This document shows, one piece after another, positions 16,636 through 25,785 of a stretch of 64,000 nt of DNA. The DNA comes from Flavonifractor sp. An10 (lineage in GTDB: Bacteria > Bacillota > Clostridia > Oscillospirales > Oscillospiraceae). The DNA lies in assembly GCF_002161215.1 (NCBI RefSeq), contig NZ_NFMB01000002.1, forward strand, positions 186,001 to 250,000, read 5' to 3'. Under the pieces are notes generated by a model, which was given only the letters and a program-made list of their open reading frames with translations, searched no databases and was not told where the DNA came from. The position numbers and the translations under genes are program-made. Every line of letters starts with the position of its first letter. Position 1 is the stretch's first letter.

Positions 16636-17172
16636 ATGGAACTGATGGAAAAGACGGTGGAGAGCCAGGTGCTCTTCTCCGGGAAGATCATTACCGTGCG
16701 CCTGGACAGGGCACAGCTGCCCAATGGCCGGATTGCCTCCCGGGAGGTGGTGGAGCACCCCGGCGGGGTGGCAATCCTGCCGCTGTTTGACGACGGGACG
16801 GTGCCCCTGGTGCGGCAGTTCCGCTACCCCTTCGGCGCGGTGGTGGAGGAGCTCCCCGCCGGCAAGCTGGAGAAGGGGGAGGATCACCGCCTGGCCGCCC
16901 TGCGGGAGCTGGAGGAGGAGGTGGGCGCCCGCTGCGGGAAGCTGACCTATCTGGGCTGCCTGTATGCCTCTCCCGGGTTTTCCAGCGAGGTGCTGCACAT
17001 GTATCTGGCCCAGGAGCTGACCCAGGGGGAGTGCCACCCCGACGAGGACGAGTTCCTGGAGGTGGAGCGGGTACCCTTCGCCCGGCTGGCGGAGCGGGTG
17101 ATGGCCGGGGAGATCACCGACGCCAAGACGGTGGCCCTGGTGCTGAAGGCCAAGTTGCTGCTGGGCCTGTAA
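16636..17172 (+). CDS. NUDIX hydrolase, ADP-ribose pyrophosphatase-like
   Basis: A 178-residue NUDIX enzyme of the ADP-sugar pyrophosphatase group. The Nudix box is visible as GKLEKGEDHRLAALRELEEE (REL-x-EE core), after the GGVAILPLFDDGTVPLVRQFRYP strand typical of NudF-like proteins. The start is ATG 16636 with SD AAGGAG at nine bases; ATG 16627 is too close to the SD. An extended -10 (TGCTATAAT, 16575-16583) lies upstream. It is 20 bases from the response regulator gene. Confidence 0.88.
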   Translation: MELMEKTVESQVLFSGKIITVRLDRAQLPNGRIASREVVEHPGGVAILPLFDDGTVPLVRQFRYPFGAVVEELPAGKLEKGEDHRLAALRELEEEVGARCGKLTYLGCLYASPGFSSEVLHMYLAQELTQGECHPDEDEFLEVERVPFARLAERVMAGEITDAKTVALVLKAKLLLGL

Positions 17173-17192
17173 ACGGGAAAGGGGAGCATACG

Positions 17193-17903
17193 ATGAGCAA
17201 GCGTATTCTGATTGTGGAAGACGAAAAGAACATTGTGGATATTCTCACCTTCAACCTCAACCGGGAGGGCTATGAGACCCTGGAGGCCTATGACGGCGCC
17301 GCCGGGCTCCAGCTGGCCCTGGAGCAGAACCCGGATCTGATCCTGCTGGATCTGATGCTGCCCAAGATGAACGGCTTCGACGTGTGCCGCAACCTCCGCA
17401 AGGAGAACCGGAGCACGCCGGTGATCATGCTCACCGCCCGGGAGGAGGAGACCGACAAGGTTCTGGGCCTGGAGCTGGGGGCCGACGACTACATCACCAA
17501 GCCCTTCTCCATGCGGGAGCTGCTGGCCCGGGTGAAGGCCAACATCCGCCGCAATGAGATGGTATCCGCCGCCGCGGGGGCCGCCCAGACCGGCGGCGGA
17601 GAGCGCATTGAGCACGGCCGCATCGCCATTGATCCGGATCTGATGGTGGCCTACAAGGACAACCAGCCCCTGGAGCTGACCCAGCGGGAGTACGAGCTGC
17701 TCAAGTTCCTGGCCTCCCAGCCGGGGAAGGTGTTCTCCCGGGAGGCCCTGATGGAGCACGTGTGGAACTACGAGGGCTACGTGGGCGACGTGCGGGCCGT
17801 GGACGTGGCAGTCCGCCGCCTGCGGGAAAAAGTGGAGGACGACCCGGCCTCTCCCCAGTTTGTGGTGACCCGCAGAGGCCTGGGCTACTACTTTAACGCC
17901 TGA
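17193..17903 (+). CDS. OmpR-family response regulator, WalR/PhoP-like
   Basis: A 236-residue regulator. The receiver domain has the acidic pair VEDEKN, the phospho-acceptor Asp in LILLDLMLPKMNG (about residue 53), Thr in MLTAREEE and Lys in DDYITKPFS; a winged-helix domain follows (REYELLKFLASQPGKVFSREAL ... VRRLREKVEDD). Gene order with a PAS-type kinase and YycH/YycI-like genes points to the WalR (YycF) system that controls cell-wall turnover. The last 63 coding bases are repeated downstream at 18086-18148. Confidence 0.9.
   Translation: MSKRILIVEDEKNIVDILTFNLNREGYETLEAYDGAAGLQLALEQNPDLILLDLMLPKMNGFDVCRNLRKENRSTPVIMLTAREEETDKVLGLELGADDYITKPFSMRELLARVKANIRRNEMVSAAAGAAQTGGGERIEHGRIAIDPDLMVAYKDNQPLELTQREYELLKFLASQPGKVFSREALMEHVWNYEGYVGDVRAVDVAVRRLREKVEDDPASPQFVVTRRGLGYYFNA
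17841..17903 (+). repeat. Direct repeat, copy 1 (end of the response regulator gene)
   Basis: These 63 bases, including the stop codon, recur at 18086-18148 with one silent difference (TTTAAC versus TTCAAC). Confidence 0.9.
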
Positions 17904-18085
17904 ACATATGCCAAGGGTGGACGCCGGGGCGTCCTCCACGGGGCCCCGCAGAGCGGGGACGGCGCTCAGCGCCGTCCAAGTGTTTTGCCCCAAGGGCAAA
18001 ATCTTGATGCCGGCGGAATTCAGTTCCGCCGAGCAGATAGAATCTGAACTGGGGTTCCCGCACGGCCTGCCGCGCGGGGCGCAAT
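17904..18085. repeat. 182-bp insert carrying four consecutive hairpins
   Basis: Between the two 63-bp repeats lie GGACGCC-GG-GGCGTCC, GGACGGCGC-TCA-GCGCCGTCC, TTTTGCCC-CAA-GGGCAAAA and GGCGGAA-TTCAG-TTCCGCC in a row. No gene is seen. The block looks like an inserted palindromic element or a product of a duplication event. Confidence 0.7.
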
Positions 18086-18148
18086 GACCCGGCCTCTCCC
18101 CAGTTTGTGGTGACCCGCAGAGGCCTGGGCTACTACTTCAACGCCTGA
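18086..18148 (+). repeat. Direct repeat, copy 2 (orphan tail of the response regulator gene)
   Basis: A second copy of the last 20 codons and stop of the response regulator gene, placed just before the kinase gene. It probably marks the original position of the regulator's 3' end. Confidence 0.9.
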
Positions 18149-18199
18149 GCGGGGGCCTGCAGCCGCTCAGAATATCCACACTCAGGAGGGGGGCTCCCC

Positions 18200-19987
18200 G
18201 TGTTTCGCAGCCTGCACATGAAGCTGATGCTGATCATGACGCTGCTCATCGTGTCTCTGATGACCGTGGTGGGGGCGTTCCTGATCAACTCGGTGGCCAA
18301 CTACTACACCCAGGACTTCTATACCCAGATGTCCGAGGCCTTCGGCGACCCGGACTTCCTGACGGATCTGGGGACGCCCATTGAGGGGGAGGAGGACGGT
18401 GCCTCCAGCATCGCCTATATTCTCAATGCCAACAGCGCCCTGGGCATTGACAACCGGAACCGGAAATACTACGTGCTGGACGGCACCGACGGCCACTGGC
18501 TGGCCGGCTCCGACGAGGAGAGCGCCGGACAGGATCTGCCCGACGACTCCCGCAACCTGATGCGGGTGCTGGCGGGGGAGCAGGTCAGCAGCGACAGCAC
18601 CCCCACCGCCTCCTACATGGACGTGGCGGTGGCGGTGGAGCGGGGGGGCAGCCGGTATATCGTCTACGTGCTGGACAACGGTGCCAACGCCACCGCCCTG
18701 AACAGCGAGCTTATCACCCTGATTGTGGAGGCGCTGATCTTCGGCCTGATCATCTCGGTGCTGCTGTCCTTCCTGCTGTCCAAGACCCTGACCACCCCCA
18801 TCGAGCGGCTTACCGAGGGCGCCGAGCGGGTGGCCGACGGGGACTTCTCCCACAAGATCGAGGTGGCCTCCCGGGACGAGATCGGCGTGCTCACCGGCAC
18901 GTTCAACGACATGGCGCAGCAGCTCAAGCGCACCCTGGAGGAAGTGGAGAACGAGCGCACCAAGCTGGGCACCCTCTTCCTCCACATGACCGACGGCGTG
19001 GTGGCCTTCTCCCGGGACGGGACGGTGATCCAGTCCAACCCCGCCGCCGAGCGGATGCTGGGCCGGGCCATCCCCATCGGGGGCGGCGAGAGCTATGACA
19101 CCCTGTTCTCCGACGTGGCCCCCCTCCAGGGGGTGCTGGCGGTGGAGCAGCCCGGCTATCTGGACGGGGAGCGGGAGGTGGACGGCCGCAGTCTGGAGCT
19201 GCTGCTCACCCCCTTCGACCAGGAGCGGCTGGGCGGCGTGCTGGTGGTGATCCACGACGTGACCGAGCAGCGCAAGACCGAGGAGATGCGCCGGGAGTTC
19301 GTGGCCAACGTGTCCCACGAGCTGCGCACCCCGCTGACCAACATCCGCTCCTACGCCGAGACCCTGGCGGACAACGCCGGGGATATCCCGCCGGAGACGG
19401 AGAAGAACTTCCTGGGGGTCATCCTCAACGAGTCCGACCGCATGACCCACATCGTGCAGGATCTGCTCACCCTGTCCCGGTTCGACTCCGGCCGGTCGGA
19501 GCTGAACCTGGCCCCCTTCGACTTTGGGGAGGCGGTGCGGGACGTATATCAGGCCAACCGGCTGGAGGCCCAGCGCCACGGCCACACCATGGAGCTGGAG
19601 CTGCCCGGCAGCCTGCCGGAGATCGTGGGCGACCGGGAGCGGATCCTCCAGGTCATGATGAACGTGGTGTCCAACTCCATCAAGTACACCCCCGACGGGG
19701 GGCGCATCCGCCTGTCCGCCGGGGTGCAGGGCAAGCGGGTGTGGATGGAGGTGGCCGACAACGGCATCGGCATCCCCAAGGAGGACAGGGGGCGCATCTT
19801 TGAGCGGTTCTACCGGGTGGACAAGGCCCGCTCCCGGGAGTCCGGCGGCACGGGCCTGGGACTGTCCATCGCCAAGGAGATCATTGACCGCCACCAGGGC
19901 ACCATCGAGCTGGTAGACCGCCCCGGCCCGGGCCTGACGGTGCGCATCACGCTGCTGGTGGAGGGGCCTGGCCATGGCTGGAAATAA
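18200..19987 (+). CDS. Sensor histidine kinase, WalK-like
   Basis: A 595-residue membrane kinase. In order: N-terminal membrane helix (LMLIMTLLIVSLMTVVGAFL), an extracellular domain of about 140 residues, a second helix (LIVEALIFGLIISVLLSFLL), HAMP (TTPIERLTEGAERVADGDFS), a PAS-like domain (VVAFSRDGTVIQSNPAAERM), HisKA with the phosphorylated His in FVANVSHELRTPLT, and HATPase with N box NSIKY, DNGIGI and GTGLGLS. The start GTG 18200 has SD AGGAGG. It overlaps the YycH-like gene by 14 bases. The layout is that of WalK. Confidence 0.9.
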   Translation: MFRSLHMKLMLIMTLLIVSLMTVVGAFLINSVANYYTQDFYTQMSEAFGDPDFLTDLGTPIEGEEDGASSIAYILNANSALGIDNRNRKYYVLDGTDGHWLAGSDEESAGQDLPDDSRNLMRVLAGEQVSSDSTPTASYMDVAVAVERGGSRYIVYVLDNGANATALNSELITLIVEALIFGLIISVLLSFLLSKTLTTPIERLTEGAERVADGDFSHKIEVASRDEIGVLTGTFNDMAQQLKRTLEEVENERTKLGTLFLHMTDGVVAFSRDGTVIQSNPAAERMLGRAIPIGGGESYDTLFSDVAPLQGVLAVEQPGYLDGEREVDGRSLELLLTPFDQERLGGVLVVIHDVTEQRKTEEMRREFVANVSHELRTPLTNIRSYAETLADNAGDIPPETEKNFLGVILNESDRMTHIVQDLLTLSRFDSGRSELNLAPFDFGEAVRDVYQANRLEAQRHGHTMELELPGSLPEIVGDRERILQVMMNVVSNSIKYTPDGGRIRLSAGVQGKRVWMEVADNGIGIPKEDRGRIFERFYRVDKARSRESGGTGLGLSIAKEIIDRHQGTIELVDRPGPGLTVRITLLVEGPGHGWK

Positions 19988-21335
19988 GCATCCCCGCCGC
20001 CGCAGGCACAGCGGGCTGGAGCGGCTCAAGAGCCTGCTCATCGTCCTGCTCACCCTGTCCGCCCTGGCCCTCACCCTCCGGGTGCTCCTGTTCAACGAGC
20101 TGGCCGGGCAGGGCCCCCGGGGCTGGCTGGACAACCTGACCTCCCTGTTCCGGCAGGAGCAGACCGCCTCCACCGGCGATCCGGGCGGCTCCATCCAGTC
20201 CTCCGCCGCGGCCCAGCCGGTGCGGCTCTCCGTCTCCGACGGCTCGGAGCGGTTTGCCGTCCAGTACGACACGGCTCAGACCGACCAGATGTTCTCCTCC
20301 CTGGGCATCCTGCTCAGCGAGGCCCTCTCCAGCGCCGCCGCCCCGTCTGAGGTGACGGAGCAGGCGTGGCGGGACGCCCTGTGCGCCCCGGGCGTCTGGT
20401 TCGACTTCCTGGGGGACATCCCCCTGGAGGCCCTGTGCGCCTGGATGGTGGAGGGGGGGAGCAATCCCAACCTCACCGCCGCCGCCCGGCAGGTGGCCGT
20501 GGCCCGGGACGATGGCGGCGGGGTCTCCCTGTACTATCATAATGTGGAAGACGGCCTGTATTATGCCTGCCGGACGGCGGTGGCCTACGAGGGCCACATG
20601 GACGAGCTGGTCACCGGCTACGGCGGCAACGGCGTCTCCTTTGTCTTTGAGCTGGAGGAGGGCGGCGGCTATGACGGGCTGGATCCCTATGTGCTCCTCT
20701 CCGCCGCCACCCCCAGCCCGGCGGTGTTCCGCGCTTCCACCCCCCTGTCCGGAACCGACACCAACGCCGTTTCAGCCCTTCAGGAGTCCCTCTCCTTCCA
20801 GGTGTCCAGCGACGCCATCTACGCCATCCCCGGAGGCCTGCGGCTGCGCCTGGGCCGGGAGACCCTGGAGATCGGCGGGGACGGCACCGTGACCTACCAC
20901 ACCTCGGAGGAGCTTCCCACCCGCTACCCGGTGGGGGAGGACGGTTACACCGTCACCGAGCTGGTGGAGACCACCCGCCGGCTGGCAGCGGACACGGTGG
21001 GCCGCACCTGCGGCGCGGCCAGGCTCTATCTGGCCGGCGTGGAGACGGGCGGGGACGGGGCCGTGACGGTCAGCTTCGGGTACAGCCTCAACGGCGCGGC
21101 CGTTCTGCTGCCCGAGGACGGCTGTGCCGCCCGCTTCACCGTGCAGGACGGGCAGATTACCGACTATACCCTGCGCTTCCGGGAGTACGAGGAGACTGCG
21201 GAGCACAGCCTTCTGCTCCCGGAGCGGCAGGCCGCCGCCGCCCTGGACGCCCTGTCCCCCGAGGGGCGGGAGCTGCTCCTGTGCTATACGGACAACGGCG
21301 GCGACACAGTCCAGGCCGGCTGGGTCGCCAGATAG
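19974..21335 (+). CDS. YycH-like two-component accessory protein
   Basis: A 453-residue protein with a basic N-terminus and one membrane helix (SLLIVLLTLSALALTLRVLL), the rest presumably extracytoplasmic. Position directly after the kinase, single-helix topology and size fit YycH, which modulates WalK; primary sequence resemblance is weak, so context carries the call. Ser/Gln-rich linker after the helix. It is 9 bases before the YycI-like gene. Confidence 0.65.
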   Translation: MAGNKHPRRRRHSGLERLKSLLIVLLTLSALALTLRVLLFNELAGQGPRGWLDNLTSLFRQEQTASTGDPGGSIQSSAAAQPVRLSVSDGSERFAVQYDTAQTDQMFSSLGILLSEALSSAAAPSEVTEQAWRDALCAPGVWFDFLGDIPLEALCAWMVEGGSNPNLTAAARQVAVARDDGGGVSLYYHNVEDGLYYACRTAVAYEGHMDELVTGYGGNGVSFVFELEEGGGYDGLDPYVLLSAATPSPAVFRASTPLSGTDTNAVSALQESLSFQVSSDAIYAIPGGLRLRLGRETLEIGGDGTVTYHTSEELPTRYPVGEDGYTVTELVETTRRLAADTVGRTCGAARLYLAGVETGGDGAVTVSFGYSLNGAAVLLPEDGCAARFTVQDGQITDYTLRFREYEETAEHSLLLPERQAAAALDALSPEGRELLLCYTDNGGDTVQAGWVAR

Positions 21336-21344
21336 GAGTGCGCC

Positions 21345-22181
21345 ATGGAATGGCCCAAGCTGAAAAACATCATTCTGCTCCTGCTGGTGTGCGTCAATGT
21401 GTGCCTCCTGCTCCTGGCCGGGCTCCAGGGGAGCCGCAGCGCACGCTATGAGGAGGAGACCCGCCAGGCCGCCATCGACGTGCTCGAGCAGAACGGCATC
21501 ACCTTCGGCCCGGAGCGGCTGCCGGCAGACACCCAGCTGCGCCCGCTCACCGTCACCCGTGACCGGGAGAGCGAGGCCCAGGTGGCCCAGACCCTGCTGG
21601 GAAGCGCGGAGCGCCAGGGGGAGAACGAGGTGCGCCAGCTCTACGTGGGAGAGGGGGGGATGGCGGAGTTCTCCATGAACGGCACCTTCTCCGTCTCCCT
21701 CCAGCCGGGAGCTTGGGTGAAGGAGCACGACCGCTCCCACGTCGACGCATCCCAGGCCTGTCTGGAGCGCATCGGCTTCCAAGGTGCGCTGGAGACGGAG
21801 GAGCGGGACGAGGCCTCGGGCCAGGTGCGCCTGACCTTCCACCAGGAGTGGGAGGATGCTCCGGTGTTCTCCTGCCGCGTTGTCCTGACGTGGGAGGGGG
21901 ACGAGCTGGTACATCTGGAGGGCAGCCGCCTCTCCGGCACCTCCACCCAGGCCTCTGCCCGGGGGGAGCCCCTGTCCGCCGCCTCCATCCTGGTTCGCTT
22001 CCTCAGCGGCATCAACGAGGGGGGCTATGTCTGCGGCCGGGTGGACGGCATGACGGCGGGCTACCTCCTCAGCGGGGCCGCCCGGCCGGTGGAGCTCACC
22101 CCGGTGTGGCGCATCGACACCGACAGCGGCTCCTACTATGTGGACGCCTATACCGGGGTTCTGACCCCGGATCAGACCTGA
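21345..22181 (+). CDS. YycI-like two-component accessory protein
   Basis: A 278-residue protein opening MEWPKLKNIILLLLVCVNVC, a short cytoplasmic start and single membrane helix exactly like YycI relatives (MxWxKxKxI...LN). The outside part has two repeats of the YycI/PepSY-like fold type (ETRQAAIDVLEQNGI). It ends the operon; strong hairpins follow. Confidence 0.75.
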   Translation: MEWPKLKNIILLLLVCVNVCLLLLAGLQGSRSARYEEETRQAAIDVLEQNGITFGPERLPADTQLRPLTVTRDRESEAQVAQTLLGSAERQGENEVRQLYVGEGGMAEFSMNGTFSVSLQPGAWVKEHDRSHVDASQACLERIGFQGALETEERDEASGQVRLTFHQEWEDAPVFSCRVVLTWEGDELVHLEGSRLSGTSTQASARGEPLSAASILVRFLSGINEGGYVCGRVDGMTAGYLLSGAARPVELTPVWRIDTDSGSYYVDAYTGVLTPDQT

Positions 22182-22198
22182 ATCGGAGCCCAAAAAGG

Positions 22199-22232
22199 AA
22201 CCGCCCCGCCGGCACAGCCGGCGGGGCGGTTT
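22199..22232 (+). terminator. Terminator of the walRK-like operon
   Basis: A perfect 15-bp GC-rich stem (22199-22213 with 22217-22231) ending in GGTTTC, 17 bases after the last gene. Confidence 0.8.
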
Positions 22233-22240
22233 CTGCGAGT

Positions 22241-22268
22241 CAAAAAAGTGGCTGGAGCCACTTTTTTG
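22241..22268. terminator. Second bidirectional terminator hairpin
   Basis: CAAAAAAGTGGC-TGGA-GCCACTTTTTTG: a perfect stem with A/T ends that serves either strand, between the convergent yycI-like and PBP genes. Confidence 0.7.
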
Positions 22269-22280
22269 AGGAAGCTGCAT

Positions 22281-22368
22281 GGCGGAAGGGGTTCGGTTTC
22301 TTCCCAAAAAGTCACCCCTTCCGCCATGAGAAGTGTCATTTCCGACGCACATGTCGCCGGAAATGACA
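22281..22368 (-). repeat. Two further inverted repeats before the PBP gene end
   Basis: GGCGGAAGGGG (22281-22291) pairs with 22315-22325, and TGTCATTTCCG (22334-22344) pairs with 22358-22368. Together with the two hairpins to the left they form a stack of four in a 260-bp convergent gap that holds no gene. Confidence 0.6.
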
Positions 22369-22440
22369 GATTTTGATTTTATTCCGTCCTCTGCGGAGAA
22401 CGGAACTCTGCGAGGCTTTCTCCCTGGGCGGTTTTGCCTG

Positions 22441-25152
22441 CTATTGGGAGGCCGGAATGAAGGGCTCGCTGCCCGGCGTCTCCGCCGGAGTGGGAGACGG
22501 GGCAGGCGTGGTGTCCGGCGTGGTGGTCTCCCCGGTGCCCGGGGTTTCGGTGCCGGGAGTCTCCTCCGGCTCCGGCGTGGGCCAGGTGGCCGGGTTCTCC
22601 GGATCGAAGTTCTCATACCGGGGGTCGTTCACCGGCGGCCAGGTGGAGGGATCCGTGATGTCGAAGCTGTTGGGATCGTAGCCCGCCGGCTCCACAGGCT
22701 CCGGAGCGGTGGTGTGGACGTCGCAGGTGCCCTGGGCGTCCAGGAAACTCTTGAAGTAGTTGCCGTCGGGGGAGCTCACGCCGCCCACCAGCTCCCGGGT
22801 GTAGTCCAGGATGCCGATGGTCTGGACGGTGCCCTCGGTGATGCCCAGGCTCTCGTCCGCCTCCCGGGGGCAGAACTCCCCGGCCAGGTGGTACAGACCC
22901 TCGATGGCGGTGCCGCTGCTGTCCAGCACCGGGCTGTCGGTGCAGACCTCCACCGACACGTGCATGGCGCAGGTCTCCGCCGGCACGTCGTCGGCGAACA
23001 GGGTCATGCTCTGCACCCGGCTGCCCCTGGGGTCGTTGAGGCAGGCCTCGCTGGCCCGCAGGCCGCTGTCCCGGCAGATCTGCACCGTGACCAGCCCGTC
23101 CGGCTGGGTGAAGTCCTTGTTCTCCAGGCCCTCGTGCACCTGGCTCATGACCTTCTCCCACATGGTGACGGCCGGGTTGCCGCTGGCGTAGATGCGCTCC
23201 GGCGTGTCATAGCCCACCCAAACCGCGGCGGTGTAGTAGGGGGTGTAGCCCACGAACCACCGGTCGGTGTTGGAGTTGGTGGAGCCGGTCTTGCCGGCCA
23301 CGGTCATGCCGGAGATCTGGGCGGCGGTGCCGGTGGCGCCGTTGCCGCCGGTGACCACGTCCTTGAGCATGTCGTTGATATAGTAGGTGGTCTCGCTGGA
23401 GAGCACCGCCTCCGGTTCCCGGTTGGTATTGTCCAGGATCACCTCTTCGGTGCCGTCCTCCGCGATGCGGGTCACCTGGGTATAGGTGCGGGACTCGATA
23501 TACAGGCCGTCCCGGGGGAAGACCGAGTAGGCCGCAGCCATGTCGATGACCCGCACGCCGTTGGTCAGGCCGCCCAGGGCCAGCTGGCTGGAGCCCAGGT
23601 CGTTCTTGATCTCGCCGTTGACCTCCAGCCCCTCCTCCAGATCGATGTGGAAATTGTCCTGCATGAAGTTGAAGGAGTTCTCAAAGCCCAGCATCTGCAG
23701 CACCCGCACCGCCGCGGGGTTGGAGGACACCCGCAGGGCGTCGGCCACTGTCACCAGCCCCCGGTAGGTCTGGGGGTTGTTCAGGGGCCAGGCGCTGCCG
23801 CCCAGCACCTGGACGGGGTAGTCGTCAAAGACGGAGGCGGGGGTGATGAGCCCGGCCTCCAGGGCGGGGGCATAGACGCTCAGAGGCTTGATGGAGGAGC
23901 CGGGCTGCCGCCGGGAGCGGCTGGCGTAGTTCCAGCCCCGGTTGGTGGTCTTGTCCCCCAGGGCGCCCGCCAAACCCACGATGTTGCCCTCGGGATCCAC
24001 AATCACGATGGCGGACTGGATCTCCTGGCCGGAGTTGCTGGTGAGCTCCAGGTTGCTCCGGTCGGAGTACACCGACTCCACAATGCTCTGAACATTCTGA
24101 TCCACGCAGGCGTAGATGCGCAGGCCGCCGGAATACACCATGTCGGAGGCCACCAGCTCGGAGTAGCCGTACTGCTCCATCAGATCGTTCATCACGTCGG
24201 TGATGACCTGCTCATCGTACCAGCTGTAGATGGTGGCGGGCTCCTCCTCGTCCACGTCAGAGACAAAGACCAGCTCCTCCGCCACGGCGGCCTGGTACTC
24301 CTCCTCGGTGATGATCCCCTGGTCCCACATGGTCCAGAGCACCAGCTCCTGGCGCTGTTTGTTGCGCTCCCGCCCGGTGGTCACCTCGCCGTCCTCGTTG
24401 GTCATGCGCACGTTGGAGTTGGGGCCGTAGATGGTGGGGTTGTTGGTGATGGAGATGATGCTGGCGCACTCAGCCAGGGACAGCTCCGACAGATCCTTGC
24501 CGAAGTAGTGCTCCGCAGCCGTGGCCACGCCGCTGCAGGTGTCGCCCAGATAGATGTAATTGAGGTACCACTCCAGAATCTGCTCCTTGGAGTAGTTTTT
24601 CTCAAAATCCAGGGCGGTGAAGATCTCCTGGATCTTCCGCTTCACCGTCACGTCGTCATAGCCGGTGAAGTTCTTGATGAGCTGCTGGGTGATGGTGGAG
24701 CCGCCCTGAATGTCCTGGCCGGTGAACATGAGGATCACGCCGTAGAGGGTGCGGCGCCAGTTGACGCCGTGGTGCTCCCAGAAGGTTCGATCCTCGATGG
24801 CCACTGTGGCCTTGATCATGTCCTCCGGGATGTCCTCATAGTCCACCAGGATGCGGTTCTCATCGCCGTGGAGGGAGAGATGCTCCACATACTCCCCGGT
24901 GTTGGGATCCTCATAGTAGATGATGCTGGTCTGATCCATGACGAAGTTGGCCTCGATGTGGGCCTGGGGGATGATCACCGTCTGGATGTACCTGGCGGCA
25001 AAGCAGATCAGAATCACTGCGGTGATGATCCCGATGAGCAGCAGGGTGCCGACCACCTTGCCTATGGTGACGGCCACCGTCGCCGCGGTGGAGCGCTGCC
25101 TGCGCGGCCGCTTCCGTCCGGGCTGCGGGGCCTGATTGGATGTTGTAGCCAA
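22441..25152 (-). CDS. Class A penicillin-binding protein (glycosyltransferase/transpeptidase)
   Basis: A 903-residue bifunctional peptidoglycan synthase anchored by one N-terminal helix (VVGTLLLIGIITAVILICFA) after a basic cytoplasmic start. The GT51 domain has the catalytic Glu in VAIEDRTFWEHHGVNW and GGSTITQQL. The transpeptidase domain has SxxK in GSSIKPL, the SSN motif in RVSSNPAAV and the KTGS motif in VAGKTGSTN. The C-terminus is a Pro/Thr/Glu-rich tail (PEETPGTETPGTGETTTPD...), common in PBP1a of Firmicutes. It stands alone with its own promoter. Confidence 0.95.
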   Translation of the reverse strand: MATTSNQAPQPGRKRPRRQRSTAATVAVTIGKVVGTLLLIGIITAVILICFAARYIQTVIIPQAHIEANFVMDQTSIIYYEDPNTGEYVEHLSLHGDENRILVDYEDIPEDMIKATVAIEDRTFWEHHGVNWRRTLYGVILMFTGQDIQGGSTITQQLIKNFTGYDDVTVKRKIQEIFTALDFEKNYSKEQILEWYLNYIYLGDTCSGVATAAEHYFGKDLSELSLAECASIISITNNPTIYGPNSNVRMTNEDGEVTTGRERNKQRQELVLWTMWDQGIITEEEYQAAVAEELVFVSDVDEEEPATIYSWYDEQVITDVMNDLMEQYGYSELVASDMVYSGGLRIYACVDQNVQSIVESVYSDRSNLELTSNSGQEIQSAIVIVDPEGNIVGLAGALGDKTTNRGWNYASRSRRQPGSSIKPLSVYAPALEAGLITPASVFDDYPVQVLGGSAWPLNNPQTYRGLVTVADALRVSSNPAAVRVLQMLGFENSFNFMQDNFHIDLEEGLEVNGEIKNDLGSSQLALGGLTNGVRVIDMAAAYSVFPRDGLYIESRTYTQVTRIAEDGTEEVILDNTNREPEAVLSSETTYYINDMLKDVVTGGNGATGTAAQISGMTVAGKTGSTNSNTDRWFVGYTPYYTAAVWVGYDTPERIYASGNPAVTMWEKVMSQVHEGLENKDFTQPDGLVTVQICRDSGLRASEACLNDPRGSRVQSMTLFADDVPAETCAMHVSVEVCTDSPVLDSSGTAIEGLYHLAGEFCPREADESLGITEGTVQTIGILDYTRELVGGVSSPDGNYFKSFLDAQGTCDVHTTAPEPVEPAGYDPNSFDITDPSTWPPVNDPRYENFDPENPATWPTPEPEETPGTETPGTGETTTPDTTPAPSPTPAETPGSEPFIPASQ

Positions 25153-25200
25153 AAGAACACCTCCGTAAATCGGTGAGCGCGGGTGGATGGGTGCAAGTCC

Positions 25201-25221
25201 GGCGCCGCATGGTACGGCGCC
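25201..25221 (-). promoter_or_regulatory. Hairpin in the PBP 5' leader
   Basis: GGCGCCG-CATGGTA-CGGCGCC lies between the PBP promoter and start. Its role is unknown. Confidence 0.35.
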
Positions 25222-25229
25222 TTGCGCCT

Positions 25230-25257
25230 ATTATACCATGATCTGCCCGCTTGTCCA
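25230..25257 (-). promoter_or_regulatory. Promoter of the PBP gene
   Basis: On the minus strand TGGACA (25252-25257), a 16-base spacer and TATAAT (25230-25235), about 80 bases before the start codon. Confidence 0.65.
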
Positions 25258-25395
25258 CCCTAATCATACCCTGCTTTAGAATAATTTTATGATTTATCTG
25301 CGAAAAATCCGGGGATTTTCCCCGTTGATTTCATGTTTTTTCAGTCGTTTCGAGGGCCAAATGCCCCCGGATGAAAAATTTGGCTGTCCACACTC

Positions 25396-25424
25396 TTGCA
25401 TTTTGGGCCGGGACGGGATACAAT
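25396..25424 (+). promoter_or_regulatory. Promoter of the DUF1292 gene
   Basis: TTGCAT (25396-25401), 17-base spacer, TACAAT (25419-25424), 33 bases before ATG 25458. Confidence 0.7.
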
Positions 25425-25457
25425 AGAGCAGGAAGAAACGGAAGGCAGGTAGCCGAT

Positions 25458-25766
25458 ATGAGTGAAGAATTTGGCCCGGATTTCATCACCGTCACCGACG
25501 AGGACGGCAATGAATTTGAGCTGGAGCATCTGGACACCCTGGAGTACAACGGCCAGACCTACATGGCCTTTTTCCCCGCCGTGGCCGCCGGACAGGACGG
25601 CGAGCCCGCCGACGGGGAGGAGGAGGACTACGGCCTCATCATCCTCAAGACCGTGCTGGTAAACGGGGAGGAGCAGCTCTCCACCCTGGACAGCGACGAG
25701 GAGCTGGAGGCGGTCTACCAGCAGTTTATGGAGTCCCTCTTTGCCGACGAGGACGAAGGGGACTGA
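25458..25766 (+). CDS. DUF1292-family small acidic protein
   Basis: A 102-residue acidic protein with the DUF1292 pattern (FITVTDEDGNEFELEHLDTL ... NGQTYMAFFPA). Members are common single-copy proteins of Firmicutes with unknown role. The start ATG 25458 has a weak SD (GGCAGGTAG). It ends in an Asp/Glu tail. Confidence 0.85.
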   Translation: MSEEFGPDFITVTDEDGNEFELEHLDTLEYNGQTYMAFFPAVAAGQDGEPADGEEEDYGLIILKTVLVNGEEQLSTLDSDEELEAVYQQFMESLFADEDEGD

Positions 25767-25785
25767 CAAGGACACAAATTTTCCT

